DNA of 64,000 bases from Cynocephalus volans (lineage: Eukaryota; Chordata; Mammalia; Dermoptera; Cynocephalidae). This document shows positions 52,641 to 64,000 of the stretch, in pieces. A program made the translations under genes and the position numbers. Numbering within the stretch: position 1 is the stretch's first letter; each line of letters begins with the position of its first letter. The notes below the pieces were generated by a model. It was not told the origin of the DNA. It saw only the letters and a list, made by a program, of their open reading frames with translations, and did not search any database. The stretch spans positions 141,901,001 through 141,965,000 of the forward strand of contig NC_084461.1 in the NCBI RefSeq assembly GCF_027409185.1. Reading direction: 5' to 3'.

Positions 52641-52644
52641 TATT

Positions 52645-53500
52645 TTGGGGGAAATCTTCCCTCTGCCTGTGGCCTTTTATGCCCTCCTCTCCCCTCGGAG
52701 CTCTCTTGCCTACACCTGCATCCTTCCCTGCGGTAACCGATGGAGGGGTAAACTGCCCCTCTCCCTTAGTGAGCTGTCAGCCAGCATTTCTGAGACCAGA
52801 GGAGCCATTCTGGGGGAAGGGGAGGTGTGGGGGTCAAAACAGGCTTGACTCCTTTAGAATCCAAGCTTTTTGCTGCCCAAGAGCTTTGCCTGGGGGCTCT
52901 CAAGCAGAAAGAGGATTATCTGAGAGAGAGAGTGGTCTGGGAAAGGCCAAGGACAGTGAATCACAGCCTACGCAAAGCCCCAAACTGTCTGCACTGTCTG
53001 GGCTGTCTGAACAGGTTTGCGAAGATTCCAGGCATGTGTCTGGTCTCTGCTGCCCCCTCCCCTCCAGAGGCACTGACCCTAGCAGAGTGGCAAACACTTT
53101 CCATATCTGTGCTAGACTCAGATGTGCTTGGGAATGTGGACGAAGCCAGTCTGAGCTGCACTTACATAAGACCCTGAGCGCACAACCAGAACTGCTGGGC
53201 AGAGACCACCACAGAGAACCCCGTCTATCACTGCTGCAGGACAGAGGTGGGTAGAAAATTCAGCATAAGCTCTTCATACACAGATTCTGAGCGTCGGAGG
53301 AGTCTGAAGGTCATTTGAAAGTCGCCCACACTGTAAAAGTTCAATCACTCACCCTGGTTTCTCACATTACGGGAGGAAGTGCTCAGCTTAACCCCTGGTG
53401 TCCTGCACCGAATTATTTTCTTCTAATTGCCTCACGGTTTTACTTTTCATTATTAACCCACTCTTCCTTCAAATCTCAGCTTAAAATCCACTTCTGAAAA
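52645..53500. other. CCNJL intron 1, nothing recognised
   Basis: A 207-codon frame at 52631-53254 and two shorter ones overlap here. Neither homology nor splice sites support them. Confidence 0.5.
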
Positions 53501-53509
53501 GAGTGTTCC

Positions 53510-53680
53510 CTGCTCATGCTTCTGTCAGATCCTCCCCTAGGACTTTTCATCCATTCATCCACTCACTCTTACTGTCCTTCCCTGCGAGACTGTAAACCAT
53601 GACAGGGACTAGGTTTGTCTTGCATAGCCCTGTGATCCCAGTACTTGATACAAAAGAGATGCTCAATAATTACCAAAACC
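53510..53680 (+). repeat. L2 3' end
   Basis: The text cgagactgtaaaccatgaca, gggactaggtttgtcttgca and gatgctcaataattaccaaa is L2-like. Confidence 0.6.
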
Positions 53681-53967
53681 TCCACATTTCAGGAATGGCA
53701 AATGCTTGAAATGAACAGGTGATAAAAAAATGATTTGCTCCTGATCTTAGGCTGTATAAAACTACTCATCACAACGAGCAATTCAAAATCCTCATGAAAT
53801 CCAGAGAAAGGTACAAGAAATTGGGGGAGCTGAATTCCAGGGGAAAGAGAAAGCTCTGTCGTTGTTTTAGGGTAGCATGTGCCTCAGTCTACCCAACAGC
53901 ATCAAAGGGTTTCCAAGGAGGATTAGGAGTTTCAAGAAGTACAAACTGTGCACCTAGCAGGCATTCC

Positions 53968-54062
53968 AAAGGCGATGTTTCCCAAAGTGTGTTCTGTGGC
54001 ACACCACTCTTTGAGATAAGCTCCCTGAAGAAAAGGGTTCTGTGGCCATAGTTTGGGAAACA
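53968..54062. mobile_element. short hAT-like inverted-repeat element
   Basis: The left end gtttcccaaag and right end gtttgggaaac are inverted over about 90 bases, with gttctgtggcacaccactct inside. This is the layout of a small non-autonomous hAT element. The family is not identified. Confidence 0.5.
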
Positions 54063-54899
54063 ATGCATACATTACTTCTTCCTAAAAGAAATCATATATT
54101 AACCCAGCACAGGAACTGAACATTTGTTCAGCAAAAAACTTATATAACTTTAGGAAACTCTAGGTTAAACTTCCTTAGCTACAGAACGCCAACACCCCCT
54201 TCTTCTTTGGGGGGCTGAATAACAACATCCCTGAAAACCTGCTCTGTGAAATGGTGCTTTAGGGTGCTGGCTGCTGGGCACTGGTGTCCTGGGGAAAATT
54301 AAACTCCAGCACATCTGCAAAGCGAGGCTCTGCGAATTTCTCTGGCTCAGTGCCTAATAATTTGATGATTCTAAGCCTAAAGATGTACAGAAAGACTCAA
54401 GAGATTGAGAACCACAGCTTCCACCTGCAGAATGCCATGGTAAGAATTTCCATACAGCAAGGCATTAGAAGCCTAGGAGAGGCCTCCAACAGCTCATGGA
54501 AACCCCAGGCAGCCAAGTGCTGGGTGTCCTGTCTTGGGAGATCCAGGGATTGGGCCCAAGATTAAATCTCCCACACCTGCCCCATCTCTTACGTATAATA
54601 TATATATATATTTATTTATAATTTTGGCAGCTCCCAATTCTCTGTAAATGCTAACCTGCTTCCTCCTTAGAAACCCTGTTGCTACTCAGTAGACTGGGGC
54701 ACATGCCACCCAAAGGCAAGGAAGGACAGAGCCTTCTCTTTCCACTGAAGTTTAGCCCCCCAAGCTTCTCGTACCTCCCCCAGGTCTTCATGAATATTTG
54801 GTATTGCTCATTACAATAAATAGCTTTATACAGTCTTATGAGATATATCGATATATCTATGTGTCTCCCAGACCTATGTTCCATACATTTTGTCCTCTA

Positions 54900-55055
54900 A
54901 TTCCCCAACAAGCCCACACAGTGGAGATTACCAGCATCCCAGTGTTACAGACAAGGACAGCTGAGAGGCTAAGTTACTTGCTTAAGGACAACCAGTTAGT
55001 AAATGATGAATCTGAACCTAGGTCTTCTGACTCCAGTGCTCTCAACACAATGTTT
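54900..55055 (-). repeat. MIR fragment
   Basis: The text ttacagacaaggacagctga, gttacttgcttaaggacaac and tgaacctaggtcttctgact is reversed MIR. Confidence 0.7.
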
Positions 55056-55079
55056 TGGAGCCTCCATGGGATAGTTTGA

Positions 55080-55320
55080 ATTTGTTTGTATTTTCCTTTC
55101 AAAATAATGTTTTACATAACTGATTATAAAATAAGTTATTACTATAGAAATTTTAAAAAACACAGATGAGCACAAAGAAAACTGAAATCACCGGTAATCC
55201 CACCACTAGGAGAATACTGGGGTATGTACGCATGTCTGTGTACGCCCTTCCAGTCATGTATCTCTGTACACACCCACGCCCCCACTTCTCTCTTATGGGA
55301 CTATCACCCTGCTTACTACT
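55080..55320 (-). repeat. old L1 3' fragment
   Basis: The text ttataaaataagttattact and aatcccaccactaggagaat is antisense L1ME-like. Confidence 0.45.
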
Positions 55321-55339
55321 GTAATTCAACGCAGGCTCT

Positions 55340-56355
55340 GCATGCATTTCCTCCATCCCCACACCCATCCTCCTGAGGTGGGCCCAGGCAGTGCTACTAG
55401 CATGAGTGCCAGTACCCAGGAAAATGAGGCACAGACGTGCAACTGCCAAGGCCACATTGCAGGCTGGTGGCAAATCCTGGACTGAGACATCAGAGGAGCT
55501 GGCTGGGGCCTGAGGTATGACACCACTTAGTGTGACAACCGTTTCACAAACAGGTAAGGTGCAGAGCAGGGCTGAGCTGCTCTCGAACACCAGCCACTGA
55601 GAAGGCCGCTGTGGGTCCCCTGCTCTGAGCTCCCACGGTGCTTGGCCTCACTGCACCCACTGCTGCCTCCCTAGAGAGGCCAGGCAGCCAGGCCCTGGGC
55701 CAGAGGCTGGGGAAACAGGCTGCCGAGAACAAAGAGCAGTGAGATGTGGAGAAACACCATGTGTAACCAAGGTGACCAACAGGAAATGGAGACTTGAAAA
55801 TTTACAGGGAAAAAGAAAAGGGAGGCGGAAGGTTGGTTCATCACAGGCCTCCGGAGTACACAGCACCGACCAGGGCGGCCAGCAAGGCAGAGGCTCACCC
55901 TCCTTCCCCATCCACCCTGATTGCTTCATAAAGCCCATGGACACATTTTCAGTAAAGCATACACTCCTCTGTGGGAACACTATTTCAACATGCTCGAGAG
56001 GGTGGCCCATGGCACACGAAGCCCACAATGCCAGTAATATCCCCTCCTGCTGAAGTCCAGCCTGTAGCTTTCTTCCGGTGAAGTGAAAGGTCACCCCAGA
56101 CACCACGTTTTCTGCCACTGGCCTCCTTGCCTCTTCAGCAAATGTCAGGCAGGACAGCTCCAAACACACCTTCTCATTCCCAGGAGCCAGAGCCACTGGC
56201 CTGGGCAAACTCTGCACCAGGCCCTGCTGTAGCTCCCAGGGCACCCAACAGTGACCACACACAAGCCTGCCCACCCCTCTCAGGTCCCCAACAAACCCAT
56301 GCCTCTGAGCCCTCCAAACATACCCCGCACACAACAGTCATGGCCTTTTCATAAA
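55340..56355. other. CCNJL intron 1, nothing recognised
   Basis: A 228-codon frame on the - strand (55648-56334) is the longest unsupported frame on that strand outside CCNJL. It has no family resemblance or splice signals and is treated as chance. Confidence 0.5.
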
Positions 56356-56364
56356 ACAGTCATG

Positions 56365-56381
56365 CCCCCCCCCCCCCCCCC
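56365..56381 (+). repeat. poly-C tract of 17
   Basis: The run of 17 C is uninterrupted. On the - strand it is a G17 run able to form quadruplexes. It may also be a sequencing-sensitive site. Confidence 0.9.
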
Positions 56382-56794
56382 AGTTCTTCACTTCAGCCTG
56401 ATACAACCACATAGCTCACACCTCCTGCACTGGGGGTGTCCCTCACTCCCCCACACCCTCTGTTACCTAGGGGCAGGAGTCATGCTGTGCCCCCTTCCAC
56501 ACTGCTTCTTTTGCGGCTCCCCTCTTCCCCCTGGGCTACCACTCTCATGCTGTGGCCTCCAAAGCTCCACTCTTCCAGCTCCTGTCCCCAATTTCCAGAT
56601 TCCTTCTTGTGAACTCTCCTGGGCACCTTGACCCTCACAAGAAGCCCAGAATGGGTCAGTAGAGTAACAGCCACTGCCACCCCCCAGCCCAACTCTACCC
56701 CCTGCCCAACTCAAGTCCAGGGTTCTCAAAAGGTTGTCAGGTGATGACAAGCATTGGAATCTCCTGGAGACCTGTTTAAAAACAGAAGTTTTAT

Positions 56795-57203
56795 TTGCAT
56801 ATAGGGTCTTTATAGATGCAATCAAGTTCAAATGAGGCCACACTAGGTTAGGATGGGCCCCAATCCATGACTGGTGTCCTTATAAGAAGAGAAAACAGAG
56901 ACACATGGACACGCAGAGGGAAGACAAGATGAATGAAGACAGACATAGAGGAGAAGGCCTGTGAAGACGGACGCAGAGATTGCAGTGATGTGGCTACAAG
57001 CCAAGGAATGCCACGGATTGCTGGCCAGCACCGGATGCTAGAAAAGCCAAGCAGAGATCCTCCCCTAGTGCCTGCAGAACGAGCATGGCCTGCCAACACC
57101 CTGACTTCAAACATCTAGCCTCCAGAACTGTGAGAGAATAAACTTGAGAGAATAAGCCCCCCAATTTGCGATGCTTTGGTACAACAGCCCTAGGAATCTG
57201 ATA
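56795..57203 (+). mobile_element. ERVL-MaLR solitary LTR (MLT1-like)
   Basis: The segment shows gtctttatagatgcaatcaa, ctggtgtccttataagaaga, acacgcagagggaagacaag, tagcctccagaactgtgaga and ggtacaacagccctaggaat in order, the classic MLT1 layout. No viral genes are present. Confidence 0.85.
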
Positions 57204-57259
57204 TACTCCTCGTTTCCTGACTTGTAGGGCACTTATCTATGCCCTATGAGTACTTCATT

Positions 57260-57400
57260 TGGGCCTGATGCCCAACTAGAAGCTCTATGAAAGTAGGAAA
57301 ATTTGTTTTGTTCATCTCTTATATAATGGCTAGCACAGTGCTTGGCAAGCAATCAGCTGCTAAAAACATGTGCTGAATGAAAGAACGAGTACTAGTGCCT
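57260..57400 (+). repeat. L2 3' end
   Basis: The text tagaagctctatgaaagtag, ctagcacagtgcttggcaag and tgtgctgaatgaaagaacga is the L2 terminus. Confidence 0.65.
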
Positions 57401-57429
57401 TGGTCAGTACATTTAACTCCTCCTTTTTC

Positions 57430-57525
57430 TTTTCAAAGCAACTTTAATAATCAAATGAGATAATGTGCACAAGGCAGTTAACAGTCTCTGACACATTGTA
57501 GGTGCCCAATAAATATCAACTCCCT
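57430..57525 (+). repeat. MIR 3' half
   Basis: The text aatcaaatgagataatgtgc, agtctctgacacattgtagg and tgcccaataaatatcaactc is MIR tail. Confidence 0.65.
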
Positions 57526-57714
57526 TGATTTAGATGGCAGTGTGAGTCCTTCGAGATTACACAGAAACTAACAACTTCCAGAAGGAGCTTTCCAAGAACA
57601 ATGTTCACTGTGAAAAGGGCTGATCATGCTCAGCTATGTAGTTACTTTGTTCCAACTAATAAGAAACTTGACATCTTTCACGGCTTTTATTAACTGGTCC
57701 TTTTGACACTATTG

Positions 57715-58040
57715 TCTAAAACCTCTCCCATGTCCCCACTTTCTGCCCTTGTTCAGATGCCATTGCTTTGGATGGCTGCAACACCTGTAGTAACTAGTCT
57801 CCAGAGTGAGGGTCCATTTCCAGTGAGCTGGCATCCCTCCTCATGGCCTTCTCTTAGCTGTCAGGATAAGGTATAAACATGTAGGGAGACCCACGTCCCC
57901 AAAGCCAATGCTCCTGGTCCATCTCTCTGTCCTCCCCCTAATTCTGGTTAGGGGCTTCTACTTATCCTTCCAACTCCTATCACACAGCACCTGCTCTTTG
58001 AAACTTTTCAGGACTTCCCTTGGCAAAGAGACCTTGCCTT
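57715..58040 (+). repeat. L2-like fragment
   Basis: The text tgttcagatgccattgcttt, tctctgtcctccccctaatt and cacacagcacctgctctttg resembles the L2 body. It is strongly diverged. Confidence 0.4.
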
Positions 58041-58044
58041 TGGT

Positions 58045-58262
58045 ACAGTGGTTCTGAGTATGAGCTTTGGAGCCAGGTTGCCTACTAGCTGTGTGGTCTT
58101 GGGTAAGTTATTTAACTATCTAAACTTAGTATGTCCCATCTGTAAAATGGAGATAATTATGGAACCTACTAGAGTGGGCTGCCTGAGGACTTAGCTAATG
58201 GAAAGGAACTCCAGCTCTCAGCACACAGTAAGCATTCACTAAGCGTGGACTATCATTACTAA
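58045..58262 (+). repeat. MIR
   Basis: A good copy reads gtggttctgagtatgagctt, tggagccaggttgcctacta, ggtcttgggtaagttattta and tctgtaaaatggagataatt. Confidence 0.85.
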
Positions 58263-58269
58263 CATTAAC

Positions 58270-59685
58270 TGGCTATTATGGTCATTAACACATGTCTGTG
58301 AGTGTTTTTATGTGACTATCTTCAGCTATGCTAAGGGCCCCAGGGCAGGGTTTGGGCCACGGCTTCTCCTTAACAGTTTCTCTTTAGGCTCATTGAATGA
58401 CTGCTGGATAAAGAGGCACCTCATGGACACTGTGTGCCAACCACGCCAAGAAGATGGTCCAAGGAAATAAGCCAGAACTCTGCCTTCCCCAGACTCAAGC
58501 CTACCCGCAGCTGCCTGGCTTCCTCCTTCCCGACCAGAATGTTGAATCCCCTCCTCCCAAAAGAAACACGCCTCTGGGGAGGTCTCTGACTTGTGGGAAG
58601 ATGTCCCTAGGGGTCTGACAAGGACTCCGCCCAAAACAGCTTCATAGCCAATCTTAAAAAAATGACCATTAGAAAAAGACTCTGAAGTATTAAGGGGTAA
58701 TGGGGAATTATTTGTGCAACTTAGTTCAGGAAAAGAAATGTATAAATATAAAAAGAGAGAATCACAGGGCAAATGTGACCAAATGTTCACAGAATTGTGT
58801 AATGGGCTTGCAACGCTTCTCTAAGCTGGAAATTACTTCAAAACCAAAAGTCAACACAAAAGGAGAGACTCGAGAGGTTTCCACTCAGAGTCAACAGCTT
58901 TGTGCTACTAACCCCCACCTCCTCACCTAGCTTGGCGACCCGCCGGCTGGGGTGTCAGCTCTGTTGGAGGAGAAGTATGTTACACCATCACCCACTTCCA
59001 GGCTGGCTTCAATTCCTCTGCTTCATGTGTGTCTCATCTAAGGTCAGGCTCTGGGGACAGCAAATCGCAAGGTTTTAAGGCCCCAACTCTTCCACTTAAT
59101 AAGGGGACTCTGGTCAAGTGCTTAAGCCCTTGGAGGACATTTCTCTACCAGTGTGATGGAGTTACTGGTAACCATGCTACCTACGCCACAAGACTGTTTC
59201 AGCAGGGAAGTCCAGCAAGGCAATTTATGGGCTGTAACACGCACACCTCAGGGAGATAAGGTGTCCGTGATGAGCACACACCAGAGGAGGGGCTCTTACA
59301 CAACAGCTACTCTGCTCAGAACTGGGGAGACCCAGCGCCTGTCATCTGTCTTACTGTCTAGGGAGGGAGCCAGACCGACATCCAGTACTCACGTAAGTAA
59401 GTGCACAATTACAAACTGTGCTAAGTGCTGAGGGAATCATCAAGGTGGTCTGTGAACATTACAAGGGCCCAGCCCTGAGCTTGTCTGGCAATCTCTGAGA
59501 AGGTGATGTTTGGTCTACAGCTGGGGAACACGTAGGTTAAAGTAGATTATAATCCCACAAGAGTAGGGAAGTGTGTAACCAAAGGTTAACAGTGAGCACA
59601 AGTGAAATGACAGCATGAGGAAGAGATAGGTCAAATCAAGAATATGGGACACTGATGAGGACAAATCAACTGTTTTCTCTAAAAA
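58270..59685. other. CCNJL intron 1, nothing recognised
   Basis: A 154-codon frame on the - strand (58326-58790) has no support. No repeat family was assigned. Confidence 0.45.
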
Positions 59686-59689
59686 ATCA

Positions 59690-60110
59690 ACAGCATGAAA
59701 AAAAATTCTAAGATGATGGTGGGGGAAGGAACCATTAGAGAATAAAAGACTTAAGAGACATCTTTAAAAAATGTAATGCATGAACCTTATCTGGGTTATG
59801 ATGGGAACAACGTGTGAAAGCCATTTTTGAGACAACAGAGGAAAACTGAATATGGAATGGGCAACAGAAGATATTAATGAATTATTGATAATTCTGTTAG
59901 GTGTAACAACAAAACAATAGCATAGTTGCCATTTATTTTAAGCCCTTATCTATTAGCAGGTATTTATGGGTAAAGCGACATGCTGTCTGGGAAACAGATG
60001 AAACAGGTACTGAAGCTGGGTGCAGTGTACTTGGGATTCATTCTACTATTCTCTCTACTTTTGTGTATCTTTTAAAATTTCTATAATAAAAAGCTAAGGA
60101 AAAAAAGTGG
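59690..60110 (+). repeat. old L1 (L1ME-like) 3' end
   Basis: The text agtgtacttgggattcattc, tactattctctctacttttg and taaaatttctataataaaaa is the L1ME 3' end. Confidence 0.65.
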
Positions 60111-60849
60111 TTCACTCCAAAGGGTCAGAAGTGCTCTGAATTGTTTGGATTTTTTACAACGATCAGAAAAATCAATTGTCATGAAGGACAAGGCTGTCTA
60201 CCATGTCATATCTAATGATTCCTCCTATTTTAGCACATGGATGAACCACAGTATAACTGATTTCCTTCTGATGGGCATTGAAGTTTTTTCCAACTTTTCC
60301 TTACAATAACTGAATCTCATTCCTGATGCTTCTGTTCTGTATGACATCTTTCCCTCCCTCTTCATCTCCCCCCAACCCACCCACCCAAGTCACTTGATGA
60401 CCACTTCCGGACTAAGTAGCTGGTGGGACGGTGTGGATGTCCCTATCGCAAGAATGCCCAGGCTCTGGCACCATCTGCTCCAGTGACCAGCAAGGGACCC
60501 AGTGCCTCAGGACAATTCAAATTCTGCCTCTGAAAAATTCAGTTACCAGGTGACTGCCGCTTGGGGGCAGGGAGCAGCACACACTGCAATGATGGGGCTG
60601 AGATGGAGCAGGAGTTTTCCAGCCAGGTCACCTAGACAGCCCTCACCCCGCCCCTGACACAGGTCTCAGGCTGGATCCCTGCTGCAGATGGGGCTTCATG
60701 GATCCTGGAAAGGATTCAGAGTTCCCTTCCTTTCCATCCTCTAGTGATTTTCCCACTCTGGATTCCTGCTCCTTTTAAACACAGCCAATGAGACACTATT
60801 TTTAACCTACCCAAACGGCACTAGTTTCCGGGACTGGCAAGTTGCCGAG

Positions 60850-61795
60850 AAGCAGACATTCTCCCACACCACTGGTGGAAGTGTCAATTGGTACTGCCTT
60901 TTGGAAATTTATTAACTGGTGATAGGCAAGATTCTTAAAATCATACCCTGTGACCTGCAATTCCGTTTTAGGAATTTATCCCCACAAGCACATGCACAAA
61001 TATAAAAGACAAGGATCACCACTGCAGTGCTCTGCAACACCAAATGGTACACAGAAAACACCAAAAGTCATTCGTGGTGGGGAATGGATGACTAAATTGT
61101 GTTCTGTACATACACGGGAATACTGCTCAGCAATAAAAAGAAATAAACTCTGATAGATGCAACCAACATGGATTAATTTCAAAAGCAACATTGGGTAAAA
61201 AAAAAAGGCAGGCAGAAAGGAGTACATACGTATAACTCCATGTATATGAAACTCTAGAAAAAATGTATTAATTTATAATGACAAAATGCAGATCAGTGAT
61301 TGCCTGGGGCTGGGACAGGATCGAGTGACTGAAATGGGGTTTGAAGGAACTTTCTAGGTGGATGGCAATGTCCTATATTTTGATTATGGTGCTAGTCACA
61401 TGAGTATATATATGTGTCAAAGCTCGCTGTAACCACCCCACCCTTCCCAACAACATCTTCGAATGTACTATTATATAATAGCCACGTGTGTTTCTTTAGG
61501 GTGTGTGACTTATCTGCTTATGTCCTTCACCAAATTTCTGCTTAGATTTTTCTAATTCATTTTTAAGAGTTCTTTTTGTATTAAGGATGTTAATCTCTGA
61601 GTGTTAAATTTGTTCCTTATCAATTGACTTTGGATTTAATTTGTGATGTTTTCCTTCGTTTCTATGTTGAGAAAATAATTTTCTATCTAAACATTAAATT
61701 AAAAAAAGAAAAAAGCTCACTGTAACTGTAAACTGTACATACATTTAAGATCTGTATACTGTACTATATGTAAGTTATACTTCAATTAAAAAACA
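60850..61795 (+). repeat. L1M 3' end, interrupted
   Basis: The first part runs from ctcccacaccactggtggaa through tgctcagcaataaaaagaaa and gattgcctggggctgggaca. The end actgtactatatgtaagtta and ttcaattaaaaaac follows after an insertion at 61434-61711. Confidence 0.85.
61434..61711. mobile_element. 278-bp retroposed insertion inside L1
   Basis: The host L1 text aaagctcgctgtaac (61419-61433) is repeated as aaagctcactgtaac (61712-61726), a 15-base target repeat with one mismatch. The insert ends in an A-rich tail (aaattaaaaaaagaaaa). Its body, with aattcatttttaagagttct and tattaaggatgttaatctct, resembles antisense L1 text, as expected of a twin-primed, inverted L1 insertion. Confidence 0.6.
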
Positions 61796-61799
61796 TGAA

Positions 61800-62760
61800 T
61801 AAGCAGCTCTACCTAAATATTCAACAAGGAAATGAGGTAGTCAAATCATGTTGCATCCATAAAGTAAAATATTTTACGTGAGACTGCAGAAGAATAGTTA
61901 ATGACATAGAAAGTTATTTAGTACATGCAGTTAAGAAAAAAATTAAGTTACAGAACTTTAACATACTTGATGGCATTTTTGTAAAATAAAGTAATATATT
62001 TAAATAGAAAATGACCTAAAGGAAACATTCTATTCATTCATTCAATACAAATTTTCTGAGTATCTACTGTATACCATTATTGTTACAATGAGCAGAAAAG
62101 ACAAAAAAAAATCCCTTCTGTTCATGGAGTTTCTGTTCCATGGTTTCATAAAAGATTTCTAGATTATTAAAAAATAAACACTTAAGATAATGAAATGGTA
62201 AAGGAAAGTGTGTAAATTATACTATCACTGGTGTCAAAACACATGAATTTATGCATGTTTATGCACAGAATAACTCGTGAAAGATTCACAAAAAATTAGG
62301 ATCAGTGTTACCTTTTGGAGAGGGAAATTAGGAAACTGAGAAGGCTTTTCACTGTCTACCCTTTTCCATAGCATGACTTTTATTTTCCCATCATGTTCAA
62401 GTGTTCTCTATTCTAAACAAACACAATTGATTGTTTCTAATTTATTGCTAGTGTCCAATAATCAGGAATTGGGTGGAGAAGAATGATATGGAAAGATATA
62501 TATGGGAAATGAACAAAGTGTTTTAAGATATCTTCCATTTTTACTAAAAAAATTAAAAAGTCCCAAATAAAAATGTACTGTAGTGACATACATATGAAAC
62601 AACAGAAGAACATACACCAAAACGCCAACAGAGATTACTTCCAAGTGGTAGGATTACAAGGAGAATTTTACTTTTCTGTGTTTGTATTTAGTTTTGCACT
62701 TTCCTAAAAAAACAAACATTTTAGTGTTTTTGTGCATGTGTAATAACTAAAGAAAGAGAG
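61800..62760 (+). repeat. old L1 3' debris with an L2/MIR-like piece
   Basis: L1-like text (gttgcatccataaagtaaaa, accttttggagagggaaatt) alternates with a reversed L2-like piece at 62030-62150 (ctattcattcattcaataca). No coding capacity remains. Confidence 0.5.
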
Positions 62761-64000
62761 AGAGGAGCAGACACACAGTGTCATCTCTCTCTGCCAGGTG
62801 CTCAGATACACTAGGGACTGGTTGGCTGAACTCCCTTTACCCAAGGGGCTGTGTGATTCAGGAAGACAAAGAACAAGTCAAGGGCAAGGGCACAGGGCCA
62901 GCTCAATGCCTTAAATGTCCTAGAGCACAGGCTTCTCCAGCCAACCAGGGTGCCCAGCCATGTCCCTTCCCTAACCCACAATCTGGAGGCCCCGCAGGCT
63001 GATGGAGAGTGCCCATGCCCACTTTCTTCCTGGGACACCTGGGAGGCAGGTGGGGCAGGGACTGTTGTCCTAGTTTTACAGATGAAAGGAAGCCTTCAAA
63101 GACAATTTGCTTCTTCCACAGATGAGGTGCACAGAGACCAAGTCCTGATTGGCTGTTTTGCACACATTGAGCACTTTGGTATTCTGAGTCCTAAAGGATT
63201 CAAGTGATGATGTCAAGTTCTGATTCCATTTTGTCACTAGAGTCTTACAGAATATGGGGCAGGCATTGGAGCCGAGTCTCAAGGCTGGATGCCATCTCAA
63301 CTGACATCTCACTCAGTCTCCCAACCCCAGGTGTGATTTTCAGTCCTTCTTAATCCTTCTTCCATCTTCTGTATGCACCTTCTGGGGCAGCTCAAATCAC
63401 CTTTGCAAGAGGGACTACAGGAAACTACTCCTTGTGCTATAAGCCTCAGTACCCTCCCCTCCAGCAAGGGGCCGTGAGAGCAGACTGCTTGGGGTCTCAC
63501 TTGAAGACCACAACCATAAGGCAGCCCTGTCAGCAGAGTAGGTAAGAGCTTGTCAAAACCAGCATTGGGTTTGTAAGGCCTGAATTACACAATTCCTGGA
63601 ACTAAGCTGGGAAGACACATCCCACCACCAGTGTCTGGAATGCTTTCTTATTGGTAGATCTGGATGTGTCTTGTGATTTGGGGAGAACTGCTCCCTGGGG
63701 GTGCAGAAAACCAAAGGAGAGGAAGGGAATGTAAAAACCAATTGGGGGATAACCCAACTCTTTCTTGCCCATGGGCCTTGGTCACACTTTCTATAAGGAG
63801 ACAGATGTTCAGCCTTGCAGTGGGAATATTTAAGAAATTTAGGAGAGGGAGTGAGAAGAAAAAAATATTGGCATTGAAAGTGAGAAATACAAGGATGTAC
63901 AAGCTTCAGCGGTCACTAGAAAATGACGCAGTTTTAACCTGGGGGCCGAGGATGGAGCTGGGATGAGATTCTACCACCAACCAGCTGTCAAGAGTTCAGG
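62760..64000. other. end of window, CCNJL intron 1, nothing recognised
   Basis: Neither an exon nor a repeat family could be supported. No CpG-rich promoter-like segment is seen, so the CCNJL first exon probably lies beyond 64000. Confidence 0.5.

Noticed and set aside
52631-53254. 207-codon open frame on the + strand
   Set aside because: It starts in an L2 tail and shows no homology or gene structure.
55648-56334. 228-codon open frame on the - strand
   Set aside because: No recognisable domain, no splice sites and no neighbouring exons. It lies in CCNJL intron 1 and is consistent with chance in GC-richer DNA.

Overview
This is a mammalian nuclear DNA window. It holds multi-exon genes with GT-AG introns, old MIR, L2, L1, MaLR and Tigger repeats, and no bacterial signals. 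About fourteen copies of a tRNA-Ile-derived SINE occur as monomers, dimers and one GC-rich shortened form. No Alu, B1, carnivore CAN or ruminant BOV element was seen. From memory this pattern fits the CYN SINEs of colugos (Dermoptera). I could not exclude the tRNA SINEs of rhinolophoid bats, so the host is given as probable colugo.

Two protein-coding genes are recognisable. They face each other tail to tail, as FABP6 and CCNJL do on human chromosome 5q33. FABP6 (ileal bile-acid-binding protein, gastrotropin) is complete on the + strand: four coding exons between 7462 and 13982 encode 128 residues. Upstream lie a TATA-like box and an inverted-repeat-1 site of the kind bound by FXR, which links bile-acid sensing to expression of the bile-acid carrier. 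CCNJL (cyclin J-like) is on the - strand. Its last four coding exons lie between 45727 and 23176, followed by a probable 3' UTR to about 21455. The first coding exon is not found, so 45728 to 64000 is read as part of a very long first intron.

Layout: 1-7200 is repeat-rich FABP6 upstream DNA (MIR, L2, L1, SINEs, a MaLR LTR). 7200-14030 is FABP6. 14030-21450 is the intergenic spacer, with a G-rich pause-like element, a homeodomain-motif cluster, a MER20 and an ERVL-type LTR. 21455-45727 is the CCNJL body. Its 18-kb intron contains a 70-nt segment with very good splice sites on both sides that would act as a poison exon if included. 45728-64000 is CCNJL intron 1, dominated by L1, L2 and MIR debris with some young SINE insertions.

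The two genes do unrelated jobs: FABP6 carries bile acids in the ileal enterocyte cytosol, and CCNJL is a cyclin-box protein of little-known function. Nothing in the window looks like a novel multi-gene system. The most unusual items are a Tyr-to-Cys change at two FABP6 pocket positions, the candidate poison exon, the unusual SINE variant and the possible regulatory clusters.
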